Positions 58,287 to 64,000 of a DNA stretch of 64,000 nucleotides are shown here, piece by piece (the stretch's first letter is position 1; every line of letters begins with the position of its first letter). Origin of the DNA: Halomonas sp. MCCC 1A13316 (GTDB taxonomy: Bacteria > Pseudomonadota > Gammaproteobacteria > Pseudomonadales > Halomonadaceae); contig NZ_CP053382.1 in the NCBI RefSeq assembly GCF_014931605.1, positions 2,790,001-2,854,000 of the forward strand, read 5' to 3'. The notes beneath the pieces are model-generated. The model was not told where the DNA came from. It was given only the letters and a program-made list of their open reading frames with translations, and made no database searches. The position numbers and the translations under genes were made by a program.

Positions 58287-58697
58287 TCAACGGTTTCGAC
58301 GCGGGTCCCGGCTTGCCGAGAGGGTAATGGAAACCGAATCGGCGAAACGCAGTGCATGTGGCTTGTCGATCTCGACCTGCGCCGTGAGCACCTGTTCATG
58401 GCTCATGATCAGGTCGAGCACTTCTCGCGTCATGCGCTCCAGAAGCAGAAAGCGGCCCTCCTCCACCAGCTCGATCACTTCCTTGCTGATCGTACGATAG
58501 TTGAGCGCCTGCTCGATGAGATTGAACGCCACGGCCTTGTCGGCCCGATAGCGGATCACGGCATTGATGACCACATCCTGGCGGTTGTGGATCTCCTCAT
58601 CCTTGATGCCGATAAAAGTGCGCAGGCGCAGATTCTTGATGCGAATCGTGGCCAGTTCGTGATCGAGATGCTGATCGTCCAGGACATGCAGTGTCAT
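58287..58697 (-). CDS. folX: Dihydroneopterin triphosphate 2'-epimerase
   Basis: A 136-residue tunnelling-fold enzyme. The sequence [28 protein letters not shown] matches FolX more closely than FolB, as do [23 protein letters not shown] and [13 protein letters not shown]. FolX converts 7,8-dihydroneopterin triphosphate to the monapterin form, which leads to tetrahydromonapterin, a cofactor of phenylalanine hydroxylase in Pseudomonas. The ATG at 58697 has GGAG upstream. It is 44 bp after folE on the same strand, supplying its substrate. Confidence 0.92.
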   Translation of the reverse strand: MTLHVLDDQHLDHELATIRIKNLRLRTFIGIKDEEIHNRQDVVINAVIRYRADKAVAFNLIEQALNYRTISKEVIELVEEGRFLLLERMTREVLDLIMSHEQVLTAQVEIDKPHALRFADSVSITLSASRDPRRNR

Positions 58698-58741
58698 GGC
58701 GTGGCTCCGGGCAAGGTACGTCCGCTGGACGGGCCGCCCCG

Positions 58742-59299
58742 TCAGCGGCCGCTGACCAGGGTGAGGAACTCCTGCCGTGTGGACTGGTTCTCGCGGAAAG
58801 CGCCCAGCATCACGGAAGAGGTCATACTGGAATTCTGCTTCTCCACGCCGCGCATCATCATGCACAGATGTCGTGCCTCGACCACCACCGCTACACCGCG
58901 CGCTCCGGTGACTCGCTGCACGGCCTCGGCGATCTGCCGCGTCAGGTTTTCCTGGATCTGCATGCGTCGTGCATACATGTCGACGATACGCGCAAACTTG
59001 GAGAGCCCCAGCACCTTGCCGTTGGGCAAATAGGCAATATGGCACTTGCCGATGAAAGGCAGCAGATGGTGCTCGCACATCGAGTAGAGCTCGATGTCCT
59101 TGACCAGCACCATCTCATCGGTCTCGCTCTCGAAAACGGCACCGTTGATGATCTCCTCGAGGGTCTGGGAGTAGCCACGAGTGAGAAACTGCATTGCCTT
59201 GGCGGCACGCTTCGGCGTATCGCGCAGGCCCTCTCGATCCGGATCCTCGCCCAGCTCGAGAATAATCTGGCGGTAGAAGTTGGCAAGCTCTTCGTTCAT
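58742..59299 (-). CDS. folE: GTP cyclohydrolase I
   Basis: First step of pterin and folate synthesis. The 185-residue protein has the zinc ligands in [15 protein letters not shown] and [16 protein letters not shown], and the substrate residues around [14 protein letters not shown]. It is complete. The pairing with folX suggests a copy devoted to monapterin; other folE copies elsewhere would not be surprising. The promoter region upstream contains an inverted repeat (see 59367-59396). Confidence 0.96.
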   Translation of the reverse strand: MNEELANFYRQIILELGEDPDREGLRDTPKRAAKAMQFLTRGYSQTLEEIINGAVFESETDEMVLVKDIELYSMCEHHLLPFIGKCHIAYLPNGKVLGLSKFARIVDMYARRMQIQENLTRQIAEAVQRVTGARGVAVVVEARHLCMMMRGVEKQNSSMTSSVMLGAFRENQSTRQEFLTLVSGR

Positions 59300-59366
59300 G
59301 GTCAGGCCCTGGACTCAGTTACCGTTCATCTCGTGATGGCCCGGCCATCGTCTATGACTCATACAA

Positions 59367-59396
59367 AGGATATGCACAATATTGTTCCTTGTACAA
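59367..59396 (-). promoter_or_regulatory. Putative folE promoter with palindrome in the spacer
   Basis: On the minus strand TTGTAC (59391-59396) and TATCCT (59367-59372) are 18 bp apart. A perfect 10-bp palindrome ACAATATTGT (59376-59385) lies in the spacer, where a repressor would block RNA polymerase. The regulator is not known. Confidence 0.45.
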
Positions 59397-59506
59397 TTTC
59401 TTACACCCCTGGACGATATTCTACCGTAACCGAAGTCTCGCCGCAGTCGGTATGCCTGAAAACGACATGCTGCGACATTCGTGCCACTGCTATGCCTGGG
59501 CGGCTA

Positions 59507-59515
59507 TGGTAAAAT
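59507..59515 (+). promoter_or_regulatory. Putative extended -10 promoter for the exported protein gene
   Basis: TGG-TAAAAT forms an extended -10 element 55 bp before the ATG at 59570; no convincing -35 is seen. Confidence 0.4.
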
Positions 59516-59569
59516 CATGGCTTTCAGTGCTGCCGATGCGCGCAGCCTGGTCCTTCGAGAGCCCCGGAT

Positions 59570-60136
59570 ATGATCAAGATTCCAGACGCGATACGGTCAG
59601 CCAGCGGACTGGCCCTTTTTCTCCTGCTTCCCCTGCATGCTTCTGCCAACACCCTTTCCGTGCCCGCGGATGCCGTCGTCGCCTTCCAGGTGATCGACGA
59701 CCTCGTCCTGGAGGGAGAAAGCGGACGCCGTGACGATATCCTGCTTCGCCCCGTCAGTGCCGATGAGGCTGCCACCCATGAGCTGCCCGAGTATTGTGTC
59801 GTGGTGGGAGATGCTCTCCAGGATGGCGATCGACTGCGAGTGACAGCCAAGGCACTGACCTGCGTCGAAACCGAAGGCAGCGACAGCGACATCTACAACG
59901 GAGAAATTTCCGCAGCTGCATACGAAATGGACGGCAGCTACGGCCTGGCAGTGTGCGATGCATCCCGCTGCGCACTCACGAGCGATCACGTCTTTCATCT
60001 CAAGCTGGCCAAGGGCCTTGAGATCGAGGAGCAGGACAATCCCTCCGCTCGCATCAACGAGCAACGGCGCCAGGCCGACGGCGCTGGGGTAGCCAATCCA
60101 GTTCCTGCCGATCGCCCCGACCCCGACAGCAACTGA
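59570..60136 (+). CDS. Exported protein of unknown function with four cysteines
   Basis: I do not recognise this gene. The 188-residue product has a signal peptide (cleavage near HASAN, ~27), then a beta-rich domain with cysteines in LPEYCVVVGDA, KALTCVETEG and AVCDASRCAL. That even set could form two disulfides in the periplasm. The C...CV layout recalls the core of TraB/TrbI-type conjugation proteins, but there is no other support for such a link. The C-terminal ~30 residues are polar and probably disordered. It stands alone between folE and srkA. Confidence 0.6.
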   Translation: MIKIPDAIRSASGLALFLLLPLHASANTLSVPADAVVAFQVIDDLVLEGESGRRDDILLRPVSADEAATHELPEYCVVVGDALQDGDRLRVTAKALTCVETEGSDSDIYNGEISAAAYEMDGSYGLAVCDASRCALTSDHVFHLKLAKGLEIEEQDNPSARINEQRRQADGAGVANPVPADRPDPDSN

Positions 60137-60149
60137 GCTCTCTGTTCTA

Positions 60150-60169
60150 GCGCACCCTGAAGGGTGCGC
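60150..60169. terminator. Short hairpin between convergent genes
   Basis: Arms GCGCACCCT/AGGGTGCGC (9 bp) with a 2-nt loop lie between the stops of the exported-protein gene and srkA. The T-run is poor, so it is a likely but weak terminator. Confidence 0.6.
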
Positions 60170-60180
60170 AGCTTTCGGCT

Positions 60181-61167
60181 TCAGGCCAGCCAGCGTGGCG
60201 TGCGCCCCAGTGCCTGACGCTGCTGCTCCAGTTGGCGAATGTGCGCCTCCCAGTAGCCAGCATCGGCTACCCAGGGAAAGGCCGGGGGGAAAGCCGGGTC
60301 GTCCCAGCGTGCCACCAGCCAGGCGCTGTGTCGCATCAGACGCAGCGTGCGCAGGGGCTCGATCAGTGTCAGCTCACGGCGATCGAACTCTCGGTGCTGT
60401 TCGTATCCCTCCAGCACTTCTGACAGTTGCATATGCCACTCCGCTTCGTGCTCGGCGGTGAGAAACATCCACAGATCCTGTACCGCGGGCGCCATCATGG
60501 CGTCGTCGAAGTCGACCAGTGAGAAAGCATCGTCGCGGCCGAGCAGGTTGCCGATGTGGCAGTCACCCTGTACCCGGATCGTCTGCTGCGGTGCCCAGGC
60601 ATGAGCCTGCAGTACGCCATGCAGCGCCTCCGAGATACGCTCGTAGGCCTGGCGTTGACGACGATCCAGCCAAGGCGCTGTCAACACGCGCTGCCGGGCC
60701 TCTTGCACCATGCCATCCAGGTCGAGCCTGACCCGTTGCCGGAACCCGGCACGCTCGCCGACCGCATGCACGGCGCCGATCAACTCGCCGAGGGCAAACA
60801 GGTGGGAAGGATTCTCCAGTTCGGGGGCCTGGCCCGACAGCTGAGGAAACAAGGCAAGCCGGAAGCCCTCGGCATGATGCAGGCTACGACCGTCCTCATC
60901 GCGCCAGGGCGGGGCCACGGCGACCCCCTCTTCGGCCAGCTCATCCAGGAAATCATGCTCCTCCTGAATCTGCGCATCGCTCCATCGGGCAGGGCGATAG
61001 AACTTGGCCACCCAGCGGCGCCCCTCGTCGTCATGCAGCAGGAAAACGCGATTCTCGTAGCTGTTCAAGGCGAACGGCTCACCGGGTAACCAGAAGCCGA
61101 GCGACTCGATGGCCGCCACGACACGGGCAGGCGAAAGTGCTGCGAAGGGATGTGGCGTGCTCTGCAT
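60181..61167 (-). CDS. srkA: Stress response kinase A (YihE family)
   Basis: A 328-residue kinase of the choline-kinase-like fold. Catalytic motifs are RVQGDCHIGNLL (catalytic Asp and Asn) and LVDFDDAMM (metal Asp); NSYENRVFLLHDDEGRRWVAKFYRP holds the ATP-binding Lys. In E. coli SrkA protects against envelope and oxidative stress. The length equals E. coli SrkA. The ATG at 61167 begins the conserved region; longer upstream frames do not match. It lies downstream of comF on the same strand. Confidence 0.93.
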   Translation of the reverse strand: MQSTPHPFAALSPARVVAAIESLGFWLPGEPFALNSYENRVFLLHDDEGRRWVAKFYRPARWSDAQIQEEHDFLDELAEEGVAVAPPWRDEDGRSLHHAEGFRLALFPQLSGQAPELENPSHLFALGELIGAVHAVGERAGFRQRVRLDLDGMVQEARQRVLTAPWLDRRQRQAYERISEALHGVLQAHAWAPQQTIRVQGDCHIGNLLGRDDAFSLVDFDDAMMAPAVQDLWMFLTAEHEAEWHMQLSEVLEGYEQHREFDRRELTLIEPLRTLRLMRHSAWLVARWDDPAFPPAFPWVADAGYWEAHIRQLEQQRQALGRTPRWLA

Positions 61168-61222
61168 GTGTTTCACCGGCTGAAGGGAGACTCCATGGTA
61201 ACAGCCTGGGCGCGCCAGCGAA

Positions 61223-61951
61223 TCATGCGACTGGCAGCGGTGTGCGGGCCACCGCCCAGGCCTCGACCTCTCGGGCCCCGGCCGCCAGGCAAGCCTGGGC
61301 CAGCGCATCCAGCGTGGCCCCGGTTGTCATCACGTCATCGAGCAGCGCTACGCGCGACGGCAGCGCCCCCCTCACCTCGAAGCCGCCGCGCAGGTTGCGG
61401 TAACGCTCGGTGCGGTCGAGGCCGCGCTGCGTGCGGGTATGCTGTCGCCGCACCGCATATGCCAGCCTCAAGCCGTGGCGCGCCCCCAGGCGCCGGGCCA
61501 GCCAGTCTGCCTGGTCGAAGCCGCGCTCCCGCGCTCGCTTGGGATGCAGCGGAACCGGAATCAGCGCCTCGGGCCAGGCCAGGGCCTCCGATGACAGACC
61601 GAGCTCCAGCAGCTCGAGCAGCACGTTGCCGGCACGCGGCGAGCCATGAAACTTGAAGCGCTGTATCAGCCTGATCACCTCGTCCTCGTAGCGCAGCGGC
61701 GCTCGCGAGCGGACGAAAGCCTGCGGCCGCGTCAGGCAACGGCCGCAGCGCCTGCCCGCCAGCGAACCCGGCGGCTGTGGTTCGGCACAGCTCGGGCAGG
61801 CCGGGAGGTTCCACGGCAGCGCCTCGAAGCATGCCCGACACCAGGGGCGTTCCGGCTCGGCCGGTGCCAGGCAGAAGCCGCAGCGCCCCGGCAAGGCCCG
61901 GCGCAGGCCGCGGTCAACGCCCTGGCACAGCAGCCGCAACCAGCCGCTCAT
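61223..61951 (-). CDS. ComF/GntX family phosphoribosyltransferase-like protein
   Basis: A ~242-residue protein with an N-terminal double zinc finger (CGFC, CRAC, CPSC and CGRC pairs) and a C-terminal phosphoribosyltransferase fold with the PRPP loop VALLDDVMTTGATLD. The family is tied to DNA uptake (ComF) and, in E. coli GntX, to use of DNA as a nutrient. Two starts are possible, 62008 and 61951; I prefer 61951 from family length and an AGGGA upstream. It is divergent from bioB, as in Pseudomonas. Confidence 0.9.
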   Translation of the reverse strand: MSGWLRLLCQGVDRGLRRALPGRCGFCLAPAEPERPWCRACFEALPWNLPACPSCAEPQPPGSLAGRRCGRCLTRPQAFVRSRAPLRYEDEVIRLIQRFKFHGSPRAGNVLLELLELGLSSEALAWPEALIPVPLHPKRARERGFDQADWLARRLGARHGLRLAYAVRRQHTRTQRGLDRTERYRNLRGGFEVRGALPSRVALLDDVMTTGATLDALAQACLAAGAREVEAWAVARTPLPVA

Positions 61952-62093
61952 TCGGGTGATCCCTGGCGCCCCGTCTCGCAGTGCTACGTGTTTCCGTTCC
62001 GGCTGCATTGCCTGCTGTTTCCGTCACTTGTCCTCATTCGAAGAAGCTTACCATCTCCCGCTCGCTGGCGGTCTTGGTTCATCGGAGCCGCTT

Positions 62094-62125
62094 TCGTTAA
62101 CTTGCTCACACCACTAGGTTGACAG
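62094..62125. promoter_or_regulatory. Putative BirA operator upstream of bioB
   Basis: The half-sites TCGTTAACT (62094-62102) and GGTTGACAG (62117-62125) are separated by 14 bp. This fits the BirA consensus half-sites TTGTxAACC and GGTTxACAA with the known 14-16 bp spacing. The right half overlaps the -35 box, so biotinoyl-AMP-bound BirA would block transcription when biotin is plentiful. Confidence 0.6.
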
Positions 62126-62146
62126 AGAGCCATTTTCACGTACGCT
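62119..62146 (+). promoter_or_regulatory. Putative sigma-70 promoter of bioB
   Basis: A perfect -35 TTGACA (62119-62124) is followed 16 bp later by a weak -10 TACGCT (62141-62146). The leader to the ATG at 62194 would be about 40 nt. Confidence 0.5.
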
Positions 62147-62193
62147 CACAGTCAACATTCCAAAGTTATCGAGTTGACCAAGAAGGGTCCCTC

Positions 62194-63300
62194 ATGTCCG
62201 ATGCCCAGCACGCCCGCCCGAACGGCCAAACCACTCCCGCTGTCCCCAGGACCCGCCACGACTGGTCGCTGACCGAGATCGAGGCCCTCTTTGCCCTGCC
62301 CTTCAATGATCTGCTGTTCCGCGCTCAGCAGGTCCATCGCGCCAACTTCGACGCCAATGCCGTGCAGGTTTCCACCTTGCTGTCGATCAAGACCGGTGCC
62401 TGCCCGGAGGACTGCAAGTACTGTCCGCAATCGGGCCACTACGCCACTGGGCTGGGCAAGGAGAAGCTGCTGGAGATCGAGAAGGTGGTGGCCCAGGCCA
62501 AGGCCGCCCAGGAAGCCGGCGCCAGCCGCTTCTGCATGGGGGCGGCCTGGCGCAGCCCGCGCGAGAAAGATCTCGCTGTGGTGCTGGAGATGGTCAGCCG
62601 GGTCAAGGAACTGGGTCTCGAGACCTGCATGACCCTGGGCATGGTCGACGGCGAGCAGGCAAGCCGCCTGGCCGAGGCCGGCCTCGATTATTACAACCAC
62701 AACCTCGACACCTCGCCGGAATACTATGGCGAGATCATTACCACCCGTTCCTACGCCGATCGCCTGGAGACCCTGGCCAACGTACGCGAAGCGGGTATGA
62801 AAGTGTGTGCCGGCGGCATACTCGGCATGGGGGAAGCCCCACGCGACCGTGCCGCCTTGCTGCAGCAGTTGGCCCGGCTCGAACCGCATCCCGAATCGGT
62901 GCCGATCAATATGCTGGTCAAGGTGCCCGGCACGCCGCTGGAAGACGTGGAGGACCTCGACCCGATCGAGTTCGTGCGAGCCATCGCCGTTGCCCGTATC
63001 CTGATGCCGGCAAGCCATGTGCGACTTTCGGCCGGGCGCGAGCAGATGGACGAGTCGACTCAGGCGCTGGCTTTCTTCGCCGGGGCCAATTCCATCTTCT
63101 ACGGCGACAAGCTACTGACCACCGGCAACCCCCAGGCCACTCGCGACCGTGCCTTGTTCGACAAGCTCGGACTGCATCCCGAGCGGCGCGACACCTGCCA
63201 TGGCGACGACCGGCAGCAGGCTGCGCTCGAAGGTGCCTTGGCACGCCAAAAGAGCCAGGCCCGCAGCGCCGCGCTAGCCTACGACGCCACCCGGGCCTGA
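62194..63300 (+). CDS. bioB: Biotin synthase
   Basis: Radical-SAM enzyme that inserts sulfur into dethiobiotin. The 368-residue protein has the [4Fe-4S] motif CPEDCKYC, the [13 protein letters not shown] segment and the [2Fe-2S] ligand region around RLSAGR. It carries short N- and C-terminal extensions relative to E. coli BioB (346). The ATG at 62194 is preceded by AAGAAGGG; an earlier in-frame ATG at 62119 overlaps the promoter and is rejected. It is followed by bioF after 5 bp, so they form one operon. Confidence 0.97.
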   Translation: MSDAQHARPNGQTTPAVPRTRHDWSLTEIEALFALPFNDLLFRAQQVHRANFDANAVQVSTLLSIKTGACPEDCKYCPQSGHYATGLGKEKLLEIEKVVAQAKAAQEAGASRFCMGAAWRSPREKDLAVVLEMVSRVKELGLETCMTLGMVDGEQASRLAEAGLDYYNHNLDTSPEYYGEIITTRSYADRLETLANVREAGMKVCAGGILGMGEAPRDRAALLQQLARLEPHPESVPINMLVKVPGTPLEDVEDLDPIEFVRAIAVARILMPASHVRLSAGREQMDESTQALAFFAGANSIFYGDKLLTTGNPQATRDRALFDKLGLHPERRDTCHGDDRQQAALEGALARQKSQARSAALAYDATRA

Positions 63301-63305
63301 ACGCG

Positions 63306-64000
63306 ATGTCGCCCCCTCCGCACGCCTGGCATGAGCGTCTCGATGAGGCCGTGGCCTGGCGCCGTGCCCAGGGACTTTGGCGCCAGCGCGGCACGTTCCA
63401 GGCCGGACTGGTCGATTTCGCCGGCAACGATTACCTTGGCCTGGCCGGCGACCCGCGGCTGGCCGAGGCTCAGGCGGCGGGAGCACGCGCCTTCGGCGCC
63501 GGTGCCGGCGCCTCGCACCTGGTCAGTGGCCACCTGGAGGTCCACGAGACCCTCGAGCGACGCCTGGCCGAACTCGTCGGACGCCCCCGCGCCCTGCTCT
63601 TCACTACCGGCTACATGGCCAACCTGGGTACGCTGCAGGCACTGTGCGATAGTCATACCCAAGTCTTTCAGGATCGTCTCAATCACGCCTCCCTGCTTGA
63701 TGGCGCCGGGCTTGCCGGGGCACGCTCGCGGCGTTTCCATCATCGCGACCTCGACGATCTCGACCGCTTGCTCGGCCGGACACCGGGCGATTCGGCCAGG
63801 CTGGTGGTCAGCGACGGCGTGTTCAGCATGGACGGCGATGTGGCCAACATCGGCGGCCTGGCGGAAGTCAGCGCCCGGCACGGTGCCTGGCTGATGATCG
63901 ATGACGCCCACGGGCTGGGCGTCCTCGGCGCCCATGGCGACGGCTGTGTCGGCCGGGCCCATGGCGTCGAGCGGGTCCCGATACTGGTCGGCACTCTGGG
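63306..64000 (+). CDS. bioF: 8-amino-7-oxononanoate synthase, N-terminal part (window edge)
   Basis: PLP enzyme that condenses pimeloyl thioester with L-alanine in biotin synthesis. About 231 residues are visible before the right edge. Family motifs are DFAGNDYLGLAGDPR, GAGASHLVSGH, FTTGYMANLGTL and the PLP-binding DDAHGLGVLG. The ATG at 63306 begins 5 bp after bioB. The catalytic lysine lies past the edge, so completeness is not known. Confidence 0.95.
   Translation, partial: MSPPPHAWHERLDEAVAWRRAQGLWRQRGTFQAGLVDFAGNDYLGLAGDPRLAEAQAAGARAFGAGAGASHLVSGHLEVHETLERRLAELVGRPRALLFTTGYMANLGTLQALCDSHTQVFQDRLNHASLLDGAGLAGARSRRFHHRDLDDLDRLLGRTPGDSARLVVSDGVFSMDGDVANIGGLAEVSARHGAWLMIDDAHGLGVLGAHGDGCVGRAHGVERVPILVGTL

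Noticed and set aside
59570..60136. The exported four-Cys protein as a conjugation (TraB/TrbI) component
   Set aside because: Only a short C...CV layout is shared and no other conjugation gene is present.

Overview
The window reads as chromosomal DNA of a halophilic gammaproteobacterium, most likely a Halomonadaceae member (Halomonas/Billgrantia type). This rests on high GC, acidic proteins, a complete Na+-pumping NADH:quinone reductase operon, a PPi-type phosphofructokinase, a DUF3141 (PHA-synthase-like) protein, and a gene order that follows the Pseudomonas/Halomonas backbone in several blocks. The taxonomic call is inference; no rRNA gene is present. I see no rRNA, tRNA, CRISPR array, insertion sequence, prophage or integrase gene, so this is mainly core genome with a few odd genes embedded.

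Layout. 1-7292 (minus): 5' end of sthA, then the nqrABCDEF operon followed by a degenerate apbE-like gene and the iron-delivery gene nqrM. 7659-12807: a long-form GAPDH gene divergent from mfd. 13000-15284: two L,D-transpeptidase genes flanking an Lpp/OprI-type lipoprotein ending in lysine, a plausible outer-membrane-to-peptidoglycan tethering set. 15539-18544: a solitary GspE/PilB-type ATPase, a GIY-YIG-like protein, a ferritin-like helical protein and a DUF6586 gene coupled to topA. 21448-26097: DUF3141 protein, a catalytically ruined biotin-carboxylase-like protein and a divergent CbbR-type LysR regulator. 26281-37861: the conserved lipA / lipB-ybeD-dacA-rlpA-mltB-rodA-mrdA-rlmH-rsfS-nadD-proA block (lipoylation, cell-wall elongation, ribosome maturation and silencing, NAD and proline synthesis). 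37951-43902: two membrane proteins with decayed GGDEF domains, a DedA-PAP2 fusion, a LysE-type exporter, ubiX and mpl. 44088-47919: PPi-phosphofructokinase, a PP2C-kinase fusion that has lost key residues in both domains, and inorganic pyrophosphatase. 48125-56133: dsbD, accBC, prmA, dusB-fis and purH. 56352-61951: gabD, a small membrane protein, folX-folE, an exported unknown, srkA and comF. 62194-64000: bioB and the start of bioF, behind a probable BirA operator.

How the parts work together: NQR plus SthA handle NADH/NADPH balance and sodium energetics. The mrdA-rodA-mltB-rlpA-dacA block with mpl and the two L,D-transpeptidases covers elongation, trimming, recycling and lipoprotein anchoring of the wall. 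accBC and bioBF link biotin supply to fatty-acid synthesis.

Nothing here is a clear new defence or mobile system. The most interesting theme is a set of apparent pseudoenzymes kept as full reading frames: the ApbE-like, biotin-carboxylase-like, PP2C/kinase and paired GGDEF-like proteins. The orphan secretion ATPase and a roughly 115-bp imperfect palindrome at 56235-56350 also merit a look.
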